Source: Bacteroidaceae bacterium (GTDB taxonomy: Bacteria; Bacteroidota; Bacteroidia; Bacteroidales; Bacteroidaceae). From it: DNA of 39,366 nucleotides. The stretch's first letter is position 1. The number at the start of each line of letters is the position of its first letter. The notes below the pieces were generated by a model. The model saw only the letters and a list, made by a program, of their open reading frames with translations, was not told where the DNA came from and made no database searches. Below, in pieces: positions 15,566 to 24,897 of the stretch. The translations under genes and the position numbers were made by a program. The stretch is taken from assembly GCA_021443335.1 (NCBI GenBank), contig JABUUE010000004.1, forward strand, positions 1-39,366, given 5' to 3'.

Positions 15566-15590
15566 GGCTATTTTCCACAAACTTTCGCAC

Positions 15591-15619
15591 GTTCAATTGG
15601 AATTCAATGTTTATTGAAC
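15591..15619. terminator. Weak hairpin after fbp
   Basis: GTTCAAT and ATTGAAC form a 7-bp stem with a 15-nt loop, 17 bases past the fbp stop on the minus strand. No T run follows, so its role as terminator is uncertain. Confidence 0.3.
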
Positions 15620-15636
15620 ATTTGCGAGACACGAAT

Positions 15637-17673
15637 CTAATATTTGTTGTTCTCTTTAATTATTCCGTGACGGTAAGCATATAACAGTGTTTTGAGGTCA
15701 TCTATTTGTTGTCTCAATATCTGTCCTTGGTCGGTATCGGCAACAAGCAGACGCTTTCCGGACATTTCAACAATCTGCCTCATAGATTTAATATCTGTAC
15801 CTCTTGCCACAGCATCTTCTGTGGAAGTGAAAGCCTCATGCTGTACAAGTTCAAATCCGCGAGAGTGATAAACAAGCGTATAGCCTGCAATACCGGTTTC
15901 CTTGTGATAAGGCTCTGAGAATCCGCCGTCGATAACCATCAACGAACCGTCAGCCTTCACGGGGTTTTCACCCTTATTCACATGTACTGGTACATGTCCA
16001 TTTATAATATGACGATGTTCGCCTGTAACACCGAAGGCGTCAAGAATATTTTGACAGACATCCTTATCGTTGCGAAGGGTAAAGTAATGTCCCTTGTCTT
16101 CTTTCCATGTATCCTTATCTTTCAGGAAATAGCGTTCAAAAGTAGCCATCTTGCTCTTGTTGAACAAAGTGGAATCCTTGCCGCTCCAAAGGTAAAGGAA
16201 ATAGTCTATGGCATCTTGCTTGTTTTGCTTTGGAGTGTCATTATTAAACGCCGCACGGATGACAAGTCCTGTATGGTGAAGGAGTTCCTTGCCACTATAT
16301 TTCTTCCCATTAGGCAGCAGAACCTCTTTCATTGTACCATCAGCATTCAGCGGGATGGCAGCATGATAAAGAAGGTTATTGTTGATGACGGAGTACATAC
16401 ATCCATGAGAGAGAAGCAAGCGAATATGCTTATGCAGTTTCTCGCTGACACGGAAAGAATGGTGCAGACGACGCATCAAATCACACTCTTCCTCCGTAAG
16501 TTCTGTTGGATTGGCAGGGTCAATCGTTGGGAAATTGAAGCTGTTCATCTCGTAATTGCAGATTTCAGAATCGCCTGAAGCTGACGGCATGCGACAAGTC
16601 TTGGTCTCAAAATCAAGACATGAGAGAAGGTCTCTGTCACTCATCTCCCACTCAGGATGCTTGGCAACTATCTGTGCCTCCACCTTAAACTGGATGATAC
16701 TGATAGCCTTATGCATAAGCCCGGCAAGATGCATTGTCTTCTCGTCAAACTGCGCCTTCTTGTCGTCGTTGGTGATAGGCATAAACTCCTCGCAAGGGTC
16801 GTCGCCATAAGTTTCAAGGGCGAAAGTGGCAAGCGGCACAAGGTTTATTCCATAGCCGTCTTCGAGGGTTTGAAGGTTGGCATAACGCAGAGAAAGACGA
16901 ATGACATTGCAGATGCAAGCATCGTTGCCTGCTGCCGCTCCCATCCACAGGATATCATGATTGCCCCACTGTATATCCCAACTATGATAATTTTTTAGGT
17001 AGTCAAGAATAAGATGCGCACCAGGTCCGCGGTCAAAGATGTCGCCAAGAATGTGTAACGAATCTATTGACAGACGCTGAATGACATTTGATATTGTAAT
17101 GATGAAATCGCTTGCACGACCAGTGGAAATAATCGTATCGATAATCATGTTCACATAAGCCACCTTGTTGTCTTCATTGGTGCGCTCGTGCAAGAGTTCC
17201 TGTATAATGTAAGAGAAATCTTTCGGCAACGCTTTGCGAACCTTTGAGCGAGTGTATTTGCTTGACACCTCAATCAGGATTTGCACAAGCTGATGAAGTG
17301 TGACATGACACCAATCGTCAAAGTCATTCTCCTCATTGCGCACAATCTCAAGCTTCTCTTCCGGGTAATATATCAATGTGCAGAGTTCGCGCTTCTCCGC
17401 CTCTCTCAACTGATTTCCGAAAATCTCGTTAACTTTTCTCTTGATATTTCCCGAAGCATTTTTCAGCACATGCATAAAAGCCTGATGCTCACCGTGAAGG
17501 TCAGCAAGAAAATGCTCCGTACCCTTAGGCAGGTTAAGTATTGCGCTAAGATTGATAATCTCAGTGCTGGCAGCGGCAATCGTTGGAAAAGAATGAGAAA
17601 GCAGCTGCATATATCTCATGTCTTTTTCGATTATTTCTTTCATAGTTTTTAAATCACTCATCTTTGAAATCAT
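15637..17673 (-). CDS. fbp: Class III fructose-1,6-bisphosphatase
   Basis: A 678-aa enzyme of the Firmicutes/Bacteroidota-type FBPase (B. subtilis Fbp family), hydrolysing fructose 1,6-bisphosphate to fructose 6-phosphate in gluconeogenesis. The N-terminal block EIINLSAILNLPKGTEHFLADLHGEHQAF is characteristic. Metallophosphatase-like motifs are visible: LADLHGE, LGDIFDRGPGAH, WGNHDILWMGAAAGN and a late INGHVPVHVNKGENPVKADG. Length agrees with the B. subtilis enzyme (about 670). Two further Met codons lie within the first 11 residues, so the start is approximate. It is 19 bases downstream of the GT4-like gene and closes that part of the minus-strand run. Confidence 0.95.
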   Translation of the reverse strand: MISKMSDLKTMKEIIEKDMRYMQLLSHSFPTIAAASTEIINLSAILNLPKGTEHFLADLHGEHQAFMHVLKNASGNIKRKVNEIFGNQLREAEKRELCTLIYYPEEKLEIVRNEENDFDDWCHVTLHQLVQILIEVSSKYTRSKVRKALPKDFSYIIQELLHERTNEDNKVAYVNMIIDTIISTGRASDFIITISNVIQRLSIDSLHILGDIFDRGPGAHLILDYLKNYHSWDIQWGNHDILWMGAAAGNDACICNVIRLSLRYANLQTLEDGYGINLVPLATFALETYGDDPCEEFMPITNDDKKAQFDEKTMHLAGLMHKAISIIQFKVEAQIVAKHPEWEMSDRDLLSCLDFETKTCRMPSASGDSEICNYEMNSFNFPTIDPANPTELTEEECDLMRRLHHSFRVSEKLHKHIRLLLSHGCMYSVINNNLLYHAAIPLNADGTMKEVLLPNGKKYSGKELLHHTGLVIRAAFNNDTPKQNKQDAIDYFLYLWSGKDSTLFNKSKMATFERYFLKDKDTWKEDKGHYFTLRNDKDVCQNILDAFGVTGEHRHIINGHVPVHVNKGENPVKADGSLMVIDGGFSEPYHKETGIAGYTLVYHSRGFELVQHEAFTSTEDAVARGTDIKSMRQIVEMSGKRLLVADTDQGQILRQQIDDLKTLLYAYRHGIIKENNKY

Positions 17674-17692
17674 TTCATTCCTTTATCAGGGT

Positions 17693-18922
17693 TTATCCCT
17701 GCACTTGCCAAAGCAGCAGTTTGTCTTTTATCTTCCGTGTTATATCATCGTCTAACGGTTCCATTGGCATGAAACCTTCTTCAAGGTTGTAATAGTCTTT
17801 CAATAACTGCATCAGTCTCGCAGTGTCTTGCAAAGCACCCATACGAAGAAGAATGACATTCAATGTGTCTTCATCATAATACGTTGTCTTCAGCGCCTTA
17901 TACAGCTCTATGAGATGTCTCTGCGAAATAGAATTGTGAACAATCTCATGCTTTACGTTCAACAACAGCCTTATGATTAACAAGTCGTTTTCTGTTGCCT
18001 TTTCCTCTTTGCCATAAGCCTCCAAGTCTGATTTGCCCGAAAGCATCTTCACAGAATAAAGAGTATCCACATTCTTTTTTGTGTTATAGACATAATGCAG
18101 TGTGTTATCAGCATAGTCTTTCGCCCCGTTAGGCAGAAAAGGAAGCAAGATTTTGAGAGTACCCTCATACTGGGCATGTAGTATGATACGGCCCAATCCT
18201 GACAAAGGTGCGGCTGAGGAGGAACTGCTATCAGATGGCTCAATAGACGTATAAGACGAATGTTTATTGCCAACATGTTGTTTCTGCATCACCGCCTCTT
18301 TCAGGAGCATAACCTCTTTCTGTTTTTCCTCGTCAGTCATGAACAGATAAGGATTACTGTTTGACAGCGTCTCACATAAAGTAGCATAATCAGAACGCAT
18401 CTGTTCTTCTGAGTAGCCTGGCACAAGAAGCGCATTCGGGATGTTCACCACATGCAGATTCGTCTGGATATTAGTCTCCTGGGGAGAATCCGTCAGTATG
18501 ACATCTGCTTTTTCCACAATCTTTTGCTGATACAATCTGGTTTGTAGGAAGCGTTGCAGTATGTTTGAGTTATGCCATGGCATAAGCAACTTATGAGTGG
18601 AAAGAATCAGTGGCCGTTTGTAAAACTTTTCATTCCAATCCACAATGTCAGCCATAACACTTGACCAGCACGAATGTATGTTGATGATGTCTGGATTCAC
18701 TTCGTCCATTACTTTACAGAAACGGCGCTTGTTTTTCCATCTCACCCATTTGAAATATGACAGATAATGCACCTGAACACCCTCAACCTCAACATCATAT
18801 TCAGGTTTGGGCATCAGCAAGTGAACCTCCAGTTCCTCGTCTGCATCGTTAGCCAATAGTTCAAAATATTCTTTCGGCAAACGAATTGGGTCAAAGTCAT
18901 CTATATAGTGAAGAATCTTCAA
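17693..18922 (-). CDS. Glycosyltransferase GT4-like N-terminal domain with unrecognised C-terminal half
   Basis: A 409-aa cytoplasmic protein. Residues 1 to about 175 resemble the acceptor-binding N-terminal Rossmann domain of GT4 transferases (MKILHYIDDFDPI; PDIINIHSCWSSVMADIVDWN; PLILSTHKLLMPWH; KADVILTDSPQE; NIPNAL). The expected donor-binding second Rossmann domain with its E-x7-E motif is not visible. Instead there is a helical stretch, a serine-rich linker (SDSSSSSAA, about residue 230) and a C-terminal part, mostly helical by eye, that I do not recognise. It may be a non-catalytic or strongly diverged partner of the GT2 protein encoded immediately upstream (12-base gap), perhaps in polysaccharide assembly. 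A short overlap with fbp regulation cannot be judged. Confidence 0.6.
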   Translation of the reverse strand: MKILHYIDDFDPIRLPKEYFELLANDADEELEVHLLMPKPEYDVEVEGVQVHYLSYFKWVRWKNKRRFCKVMDEVNPDIINIHSCWSSVMADIVDWNEKFYKRPLILSTHKLLMPWHNSNILQRFLQTRLYQQKIVEKADVILTDSPQETNIQTNLHVVNIPNALLVPGYSEEQMRSDYATLCETLSNSNPYLFMTDEEKQKEVMLLKEAVMQKQHVGNKHSSYTSIEPSDSSSSSAAPLSGLGRIILHAQYEGTLKILLPFLPNGAKDYADNTLHYVYNTKKNVDTLYSVKMLSGKSDLEAYGKEEKATENDLLIIRLLLNVKHEIVHNSISQRHLIELYKALKTTYYDEDTLNVILLRMGALQDTARLMQLLKDYYNLEEGFMPMEPLDDDITRKIKDKLLLWQVQG

Positions 18923-18934
18923 CTCTGATTTAAT

Positions 18935-20137
18935 TTAATACTTATGACTGATAAATTCCGTTTTATCAGATATCATATACTTTATCTTATATATGAAATG
19001 TTGCCACAGCAGATACAACTCAAAGTGTGTGATGAATTTCGCCTTAAGCTCTACCCTAAACCTTTTCAGCGATTTCTTTGCAAGCCATTCCCTGATGAAC
19101 AAGCCAATAGGTAATGATAGAAAAGATGCGGTAGCTGCTATCCATTGTGAAGTATAAAACGCATAGACAGCCATGAGGATAGCTATCGGGAACGACAGGT
19201 GCAAAACCATCTGGTCAAGGGCCACAAGCATACGATGTTTCCACTTGCGTTGCAGATGCTTGCGAGTCTCATGGAAACAACGATGGAAAAGGTCAAATTC
19301 ATGAGCCGTATATTTGTCTCTTGCACACCATGAATCGGGATGAGTCTCTACAGCCACATTATCTTGTAAAGCATAAGTGTTTACCAAAAATTCATACTCG
19401 CCAAAGGTGTATTTCAGATTACCCGAATATCCTTTGCCATTCATGAACATCGACTTTCGGAACATCAGGTTTCCTCCCGCCGTACTGTAGGCCAGCCCTT
19501 GCTCTGCCTGGCGCAGATTATACAGTTGCCACAGATGTCGCTCAAAGCGTTGGAAGTCAGCATGTCTTTGTTCTCTTGCATTCACGGCATTTTTAAAAGA
19601 GCCGACAGTGAATTTCTCTTTCGCAATAGTTGTATATCCGAGAACAATGTCTTTTCCAAAGCAGTTGCGTGCCATGACGTTCAGCCAATTGTAACTTTTT
19701 GGCTCAACATGACCGTCGGTCAGCATTATCCAATTATATCTCGCTGCCTTGACGCCAAGAGTAACAGCCAACTTCTGCAACCCCATGTAGTGAGAAGAGT
19801 CTGGCACATACGTTGTACGCAGTCTCTCTTTATTAGGCAGTTGCGACAATTGAAACTGATAACTCTCCTCATGTATCTTCTCATTATCCACAACAAGTAT
19901 TACCTCATAGTCCGACTCATACTGCTGGTTCAGAAACGATGACAGTTTCATCAAAACACGTTCCGGATTATCAAACGCAGAAATAATAACACTTATCGAC
20001 GGCATCTTTATGCCATCAGTGCCATTATATTCTCTAACCCTTCGTAACTTTCTGAAATAAGCGGAGCATAGCGGCAGTAATATCACTATCGCTATGCTTG
20101 CTATTATGAGGAATACACTTGTCGTAGTCAATGACAT
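18935..20137 (-). CDS. Membrane-bound family 2 glycosyltransferase
   Basis: A 400-aa protein. An N-terminal helix (VFLIIASIAIVILLPLCSAYF) precedes a GT-A domain with PSISVIISAFDNPERVLMKLSSFLNQQ and YEVILVVDNEK, an LTDGHVEP segment at the usual DxD position (TDG rather than a clear DxD), and STAGGNLMFRKSMF, which fits the acceptor-site GGN of GT2 enzymes. Two further hydrophobic segments lie near residues 305-345, so it is probably an inner-membrane enzyme making a cell-surface glycan. It lies between lysA and the GT4-like gene, with 12-28-base gaps, so it is probably co-transcribed with amino-acid genes to which it has no obvious metabolic link. Confidence 0.8.
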   Translation of the reverse strand: MSLTTTSVFLIIASIAIVILLPLCSAYFRKLRRVREYNGTDGIKMPSISVIISAFDNPERVLMKLSSFLNQQYESDYEVILVVDNEKIHEESYQFQLSQLPNKERLRTTYVPDSSHYMGLQKLAVTLGVKAARYNWIMLTDGHVEPKSYNWLNVMARNCFGKDIVLGYTTIAKEKFTVGSFKNAVNAREQRHADFQRFERHLWQLYNLRQAEQGLAYSTAGGNLMFRKSMFMNGKGYSGNLKYTFGEYEFLVNTYALQDNVAVETHPDSWCARDKYTAHEFDLFHRCFHETRKHLQRKWKHRMLVALDQMVLHLSFPIAILMAVYAFYTSQWIAATASFLSLPIGLFIREWLAKKSLKRFRVELKAKFITHFELYLLWQHFIYKIKYMISDKTEFISHKY

Positions 20138-20165
20138 ATTTTGGAATATCAGTTAATTAGAAAAT

Positions 20166-21317
20166 CTATAATTCATCGCTTGTCCAGCCTTTCGGGAGTT
20201 GCCTGCAGTTATAGCCAGACGCCATTATCTCGCCATAAGCTCCAGCGGAACGCAAGGCTATTAGATCGCCACGCTTTGTCTTATTAACCTTGCGTGCCTT
20301 GCCAAACACATCTGTAGATTCACAGATAGGTCCGACAACATCATACACTTCCTCCGCCTCGTTGCTCATAATGTTTTCTATCTTATGATAAGCATCATAG
20401 AGCGCAGGACGAATAAGGTCCGTGAAGCCAGCATCGACGATGAGGAATTGTTTTGCCACACCCTGCTTAATATATAATGTGCGAGTGATGAGCGTTCCGC
20501 ATTGAGCCACCACCGAGCGTCCAAGCTCAAAGTGAAGCGTCTGACCGTCGCGGAGTTTCAGGCCATCAGCGTAGGTCTTGAAAAAATCCTTGAAGTTTGG
20601 AACAGGGTTTGCGTCAGGGTCCTGATAATCAACACCTAAGCCGCCACCCACATTTATACTTTGCAAGGTTATTCCTTCTGCCTCGAGTTGGTCCTGAAGT
20701 TCGTTAACACGCTGGCACAACGCAGCGAAGTCATCCATCTCCAATATCTGCGAGCCTATATGGAAATGCAGACCAGTGAAGTTGACGTTTGGCATTTCAT
20801 TGGCTATACGAATAGCCTTTGTCATATCACGCATCGCAATTCCAAATTTGTTTTCAGCAGTTCCTGTAGTGATGTTTGCATGAGTGTGTGCTCCTACCTC
20901 CGGATTAATACGGAAAGCCACATTTGCCTTTGTCTCAAGATTGCCGGCAAGCTCGTTGATAACCTCCAGTTCAGGAAGACTTTCCACATTGAAACATGCA
21001 ATGCTGAGGTTCAGACCAAGTTCTATCTCCCAGTCAGCCTTTGCCACACCGGCGAAGACAATCTTGTTTGCAGGAAATCCCGCAGCCACAGCAGCCTCCA
21101 CCTCTCCACCGCTCACACAGTCTGCTCCCATTCCGCTCTTTGCTATGATACGGAGAAGCTTCGGATTAGCGTTTGCCTTTACTGCGTAGTGAACGCAAAA
21201 GTTATCATATTTCCCTGCTTCTTCGTTGATGTTGTCAAGTGTTGTGCGCAACAAGTCGGCATCGTAGAAGTAAAAGGGAGTGTCTATATTGTTTAGTTGT
21301 TGTGTTGGAAAATTCAT
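20166..21317 (-). CDS. lysA: Diaminopimelate decarboxylase
   Basis: A 383-aa PLP enzyme that converts meso-diaminopimelate to lysine. The PLP lysine sits in VHYAVKANANPKLL; other family blocks are GMGADCVSGGEVEAA, FHIGSQI, NVGGGLGVDY, ELGRSVVAQCG, VGPICESTDVFG (active-site Cys of the adjacent subunit) and SAGAYGEIMASGYN. Length is a little short of the E. coli enzyme but normal for Bacteroidota. It follows lysC by 39 bases, so the first and last steps of the lysine pathway are paired. Confidence 0.95.
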   Translation of the reverse strand: MNFPTQQLNNIDTPFYFYDADLLRTTLDNINEEAGKYDNFCVHYAVKANANPKLLRIIAKSGMGADCVSGGEVEAAVAAGFPANKIVFAGVAKADWEIELGLNLSIACFNVESLPELEVINELAGNLETKANVAFRINPEVGAHTHANITTGTAENKFGIAMRDMTKAIRIANEMPNVNFTGLHFHIGSQILEMDDFAALCQRVNELQDQLEAEGITLQSINVGGGLGVDYQDPDANPVPNFKDFFKTYADGLKLRDGQTLHFELGRSVVAQCGTLITRTLYIKQGVAKQFLIVDAGFTDLIRPALYDAYHKIENIMSNEAEEVYDVVGPICESTDVFGKARKVNKTKRGDLIALRSAGAYGEIMASGYNCRQLPKGWTSDEL

Positions 21318-21356
21318 TGTGTTGATTTTTTGAGTTAGAGTAATCGTTGACTCTGG

Positions 21357-22673
21357 TTATTGGAAGAGTGTAGCACTTAGATTTTGCAACGCACGCTTCT
21401 TGTCTTCTTCCTTGATAAGGAATGAGATGTTGAAATTAGAACCGCCATAAGAAACCATACGAACAGGAATGTCTTTCATCGCATCAGTGGCAAGAGTCTC
21501 GAAACCAATATTATTCCATTCAAGGTCTCCCACAACGCAGATGATACACATGTCCCTGTCAACAGTCACTGTGCCATATTTCTTCAACTCATCGACAATC
21601 TTGTCGAGATTCTTGTTATTGTCAATGCTCATTGACACACCAACCTCACTTGTTGTAATCATGTCAATAGGAGTATTGTAACGCTCAAACGTCTCAAACA
21701 CCTTACGCATAAAGCCCGATGCGAGGAGCATGCGACTGCTCTTTATCTTGATGGCAGTTATGTTGTCCTTGGCGGCAACAGCCTTTATCTTTCCACGTTG
21801 AAGCTCGTTGTTGATTATTGTGCCTGGTGCTTGCGGATCCATTGTGTTTTTCAGACGAACAGGAACACCGGCGAACTTTGCAGGCTGAACACAAGTAGGA
21901 TGCAGAATCTTCGCACCGAAATAAGCCAATTCGGCAGCCTCCTCAAAGTTCAGTTGCGAAACAGCCTCAGTGTTATCCACAAAACGCGGGTCGTTATTGT
22001 GCATGCCGTCGATATCTGTCCATATCACTATCTCTTCTGCCTTTATGGCAGCACCCACAAGCGAGGCAGTATAGTCAGATCCACCACGCAGCAGATTGTC
22101 AATCTCATTGTATGCATTCATACAAATGAAACCCTGTGTGATATAAATCTGGTAGCCCTCGTTTGCTTCAAGAACGCGATGTATGTTTTCTACGATGTAG
22201 TGCATGTCAGGCTCGGCGTTCTTGTCTGTTTTCATGAAGTCAAAAGCAGAGAGAAGCACAGCCTTCACACCACACTCTTTAAGGTAATTGACAACCATAT
22301 TTGTTGACAGAATCTCGCCCTGCGCAACAACTTTCTTCTCCTCGGCACTTGTGAAATGACCTTTTGTGAAAGAGCGGAGATACATGAATCTGTCATGAAG
22401 AACCTCACGAACAGTCTCTTTCATCTCCTCCGTCTTGTACAGCTCGTCAACGTGCTTTGCGTATTTTGTTTCAAGTTGTCGAATAACCTCGTTCGCTCCC
22501 TCTGGGTTGTGATGATATAGATAATTTGATATCTCTATCAGCGAGTTTGTTGTCCCTGACATTGCTGAAAGCACCACAAATGTTGGTTGTCCGCTTTCAG
22601 TGATAATCTTTGACACGCCTTGCATTCTCTCTGCAGAGCCTACACTCGTGCCGCCAAATTTCATTACTTTCAT
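21357..22673 (-). CDS. lysC: Aspartate kinase (monofunctional)
   Basis: A 438-aa enzyme phosphorylating aspartate at the head of the lysine/threonine/methionine pathway. Motifs: MKVMKFGGTSVGSAERM at the N-terminus, FVVLSAMSGTTNSL, GEILSTNMVV, LLRGGSDYTASLVGAAI, IWTDIDGMHNNDPR and ELAYFGAKILHP. Two C-terminal ACT domains (about 300-438) contain TTSEVGVSMSID and RMVSYGGSNFNISFLI and would mediate feedback inhibition by amino acids. No homoserine dehydrogenase domain is attached. Pairing with lysA suggests the lysine-responsive isoenzyme, but the effector cannot be read from sequence. Confidence 0.95.
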   Translation of the reverse strand: MKVMKFGGTSVGSAERMQGVSKIITESGQPTFVVLSAMSGTTNSLIEISNYLYHHNPEGANEVIRQLETKYAKHVDELYKTEEMKETVREVLHDRFMYLRSFTKGHFTSAEEKKVVAQGEILSTNMVVNYLKECGVKAVLLSAFDFMKTDKNAEPDMHYIVENIHRVLEANEGYQIYITQGFICMNAYNEIDNLLRGGSDYTASLVGAAIKAEEIVIWTDIDGMHNNDPRFVDNTEAVSQLNFEEAAELAYFGAKILHPTCVQPAKFAGVPVRLKNTMDPQAPGTIINNELQRGKIKAVAAKDNITAIKIKSSRMLLASGFMRKVFETFERYNTPIDMITTSEVGVSMSIDNNKNLDKIVDELKKYGTVTVDRDMCIICVVGDLEWNNIGFETLATDAMKDIPVRMVSYGGSNFNISFLIKEEDKKRALQNLSATLFQ

Positions 22674-22709
22674 ACGTACGATATATAGTTTTTGGTTGTT
22701 GTCAATCTG

Positions 22710-23411
22710 TTAATTGTCCAGACTTGCTATAATCTCTTTATATTTGTCTGTTACATTCTCAAGTCGGTTATCCTTACACAGATAGACCGTTCCCGGGAAT
22801 GAATTTAGCAGGTTCAAATTATGTGTGGACATGATAATCGATGTTCCCATTGCAGAAATGTCGTGCATCAATGTCGCAATGCCGTTAGCAGTCTCAGGGT
22901 CAAGATTTCCTGTCGGCTCATCAGCAATTATGAGAGCAGGCTTGTTGAGTATGGCACGTGCAATAGCCGCACGCTGCTGCTCGCCACCAGAAAGCTCATG
23001 AGGCATGCGTTCTGCCTTGTCTGCCAGTCCTACCGCCTCAAGCACCTCTGAGATTCTTTGGGCGCAGTCAGCCTTCTTTGTTCCTGTTGCTCGAAGCACG
23101 AAATAAAGGTTCTTATACAGTGTGCGGTCATGGAGCAACTGGAAATCCTGGAACACTATTCCCATCTTCTTACGCAAGTCCGGAATATGACTACGTTTTA
23201 GTTTCATCAGGTTGAAGTCAAAGATGCGAGCCTCCTGTGCGCTTTCAATGTCAAGCTCACAATACAGAGATTTCAGAAGACTCGACTTACCAGTCCCCAC
23301 CTTTCCTATAATATACACAAACTCACCCTCCTTGACCTCGAACGATACATTGTCAAGAATGGGGTCTTCGCCTATGTGTTGAAGAGTAACATCTTTATAG
23401 CTTATCAACAT
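22710..23411 (-). CDS. FtsE-like ABC transporter ATP-binding protein
   Basis: A 233-aa ATPase with Walker A GKVGTGKSSLL, a FQDFQLL Q-loop, signature LSGGEQQRAAIARA, Walker B ALIIADEPTGNLD and switch His in STHNLN. It resembles FtsE, the ATPase of the FtsEX complex that controls cell-wall hydrolases during division; no ftsX-like permease gene is nearby. The track ORF starts 12 codons earlier (23447), but MLISYKDVTLQHIG is the usual N-terminus for this group, so the ATG at 23411 was chosen. It lies upstream of lysC by 36 bases, an arrangement I recall in other Bacteroidales. Confidence 0.82.
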   Translation of the reverse strand: MLISYKDVTLQHIGEDPILDNVSFEVKEGEFVYIIGKVGTGKSSLLKSLYCELDIESAQEARIFDFNLMKLKRSHIPDLRKKMGIVFQDFQLLHDRTLYKNLYFVLRATGTKKADCAQRISEVLEAVGLADKAERMPHELSGGEQQRAAIARAILNKPALIIADEPTGNLDPETANGIATLMHDISAMGTSIIMSTHNLNLLNSFPGTVYLCKDNRLENVTDKYKEIIASLDN

Positions 23412-23450
23412 ATCATTTATATTTTTACACAAGTTTTGCAAGCTCAACCT

Positions 23451-23478
23451 TTAACACCTATCCTTATAGAACCCACCT
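23451..23478. repeat. Dispersed AAGGTGGGTTCTATAA element after hisIE
   Basis: Immediately after the hisIE stop the minus strand reads AAGGTGGGTTCTATAA, an exact 16-nt match to the 3' end of fabK (about positions 45-60), where it encodes the last residues. Confidence 0.7.
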
Positions 23479-24090
23479 TTAGTGTTTATGCCAGTTCGGG
23501 TCGTGTCTCACTTGCAGTTCTTTAGCCACATCCTCTATGCGGAGACCTTTGCTTGTCAGCAAGACAATCAGGTGATAGAACATGTCAGAAGCCTCGTATA
23601 TGAGGCGCTCGTTGGTTCCGTTACAAGCCTCTATCACAGCCTCAAGCGCTTCCTCACCCACCTTTTGTGCCATGCGGTTGAGTCCGTCCTTGAAAAGACT
23701 TGTGGTGTATGAACCTTCAGGCATTTCCTTATAGCGTTTCTCGATAAAATCGTTTAGGAAAGAGAGGAAGAGCAGAGGGTTCTTGTCGTTGGTCTCGCCC
23801 CAACAGGTATCTGTTCCTTTATGGCAAGTAGGACCTGCCGGAATAGCTTTCACCAATAGAGTGTCATTGTCGCAGTCTATCTTAATATCCACAAGCGTAA
23901 GGAAATTTCCACTTGTCTCTCCCTTTGTCCACAAACATTTGCGTGAACGGCTCCAGAAAGTCACTTTCTTTGTCTCAAGAGTCTTGTCGTAAGCCTCCTG
24001 ATTCATGTAACCGAGCATCAGCACTGTTTTTGTCTCCGCATCCTGAACGATTGCGGGAACAAGGCCATTCATCTTTTCAAAATCTATCAT
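23479..24090 (-). CDS. hisIE: Bifunctional phosphoribosyl-AMP cyclohydrolase / phosphoribosyl-ATP pyrophosphatase
   Basis: A 203-aa fusion catalysing steps 2 and 3 of histidine synthesis. The HisI half (about 1-105) has VLMLGYMNQEAYDKT, TFWSRSRKCLWTKGETSGN, DCDNDTLLV (metal-binding aspartates and Cys) and PAGPTCHKGTDTCW. The HisE half (about 110-203) has SYTTSLFKDGLNRMAQKVGEEALEAVIEA and EASDMFYHLIVLL. Fits the usual fused length of about 200 aa. It follows hisF by 42 bases. Confidence 0.95.
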   Translation of the reverse strand: MIDFEKMNGLVPAIVQDAETKTVLMLGYMNQEAYDKTLETKKVTFWSRSRKCLWTKGETSGNFLTLVDIKIDCDNDTLLVKAIPAGPTCHKGTDTCWGETNDKNPLLFLSFLNDFIEKRYKEMPEGSYTTSLFKDGLNRMAQKVGEEALEAVIEACNGTNERLIYEASDMFYHLIVLLTSKGLRIEDVAKELQVRHDPNWHKH

Positions 24091-24094
24091 ATTG

Positions 24095-24141
24095 CATTTA
24101 TTTGTTAATTCAATCCAAGGGCAAAGCCAAAGTCAAAGCCT
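24095..24141. repeat. CCAAAG-type degenerate repeat at the hisF 3' end
   Basis: CCAAGGGCAAAGCCAAAG-TCAAAGCC on the plus strand overlaps the last hisF codons. Related tracts lie at about 25704-25731 and 34430-34452. Confidence 0.55.
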
Positions 24142-24894
24142 CACATTTACCCCTTCTGCCTTTAAATATTGTTTCAGCTCAGGTATCGGAATCTCGCCGA
24201 AATGGAAAACGCTGGCTGCCAAAGCCGCGTCTGCCTTACCCTTGTCGAAGACGTCAAGAAAATCCTCTTTTCTGCCTGCGCCGCCACTGGCTATTATCGG
24301 TATTGTCAGTTCCTCCGACAGTCGGCACAAAGCCTCGTTGGCAAAACCTTGTTTCGTACCGTCGTGGTTCATTGAAGTAAAGAGTATCTCCCCTGCTCCA
24401 CGGTCGGTCACCTCCTTTGCCCATTCAAGCAGTTTCCTTTCCGTCTTCAAGCGGCCGCCGTTGAGATAGCACCACCACTCGCCGTCGTCTTCAAGTCGGG
24501 CGTCGATGGCACAAACACACACTTGTGAGCCGAATTTGCCAGTTATCTCATCAATCAATTCAGGACGACGTATAGCTGCCGAATTAACGCTTATCTTGTC
24601 GGCACCAGCATAGAGCAGTCTTTCCACATCTTCAAGAGCATTGATGCCACCGCCAACAGTAAACGGGATATTTATTTCCTCTGCCACACGCGTCACCATT
24701 TCAGCAAATGTCTTACGACCTTCATGACTTGCCGTGATATCCAAGAAGACAAGCTCATCAGCACCTTGCTCGGAATATATCCTGCCTAATTCCACAGGGT
24801 CTCCCGCACTTCGCAGATTCACGAAGTTCGTGCCCTTCACTGTTTCGCCGTCTTTTACATCGAGGCATGGAATAATGCGTTTTGCTAATGACAT
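24133..24894 (-). CDS. hisF: Imidazole glycerol phosphate synthase subunit HisF
   Basis: A 253-aa TIM-barrel cyclase that uses ammonia from HisH to make imidazole glycerol phosphate and AICAR. Catalytic aspartates are visible in [11 protein letters not shown] (residue 11) and [11 protein letters not shown] (about 131). Phosphate-binding loops: [29 protein letters not shown]. The last codons and stop (AGG CTT TGA) are part of a CTTTGG-rich degenerate repeat that continues into the gap before hisIE. HisA and HisF are adjacent, with a 3-base gap. Confidence 0.97.
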   Translation of the reverse strand: MSLAKRIIPCLDVKDGETVKGTNFVNLRSAGDPVELGRIYSEQGADELVFLDITASHEGRKTFAEMVTRVAEEINIPFTVGGGINALEDVERLLYAGADKISVNSAAIRRPELIDEITGKFGSQVCVCAIDARLEDDGEWWCYLNGGRLKTERKLLEWAKEVTDRGAGEILFTSMNHDGTKQGFANEALCRLSEELTIPIIASGGAGRKEDFLDVFDKGKADAALAASVFHFGEIPIPELKQYLKAEGVNVRL

Positions 24895-24897
24895 ATC

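Noticed and set aside
20166-22709. Lysine riboswitch in front of lysC or lysA
   Set aside because: The gaps are only 36-39 bases, far too short for such an element.
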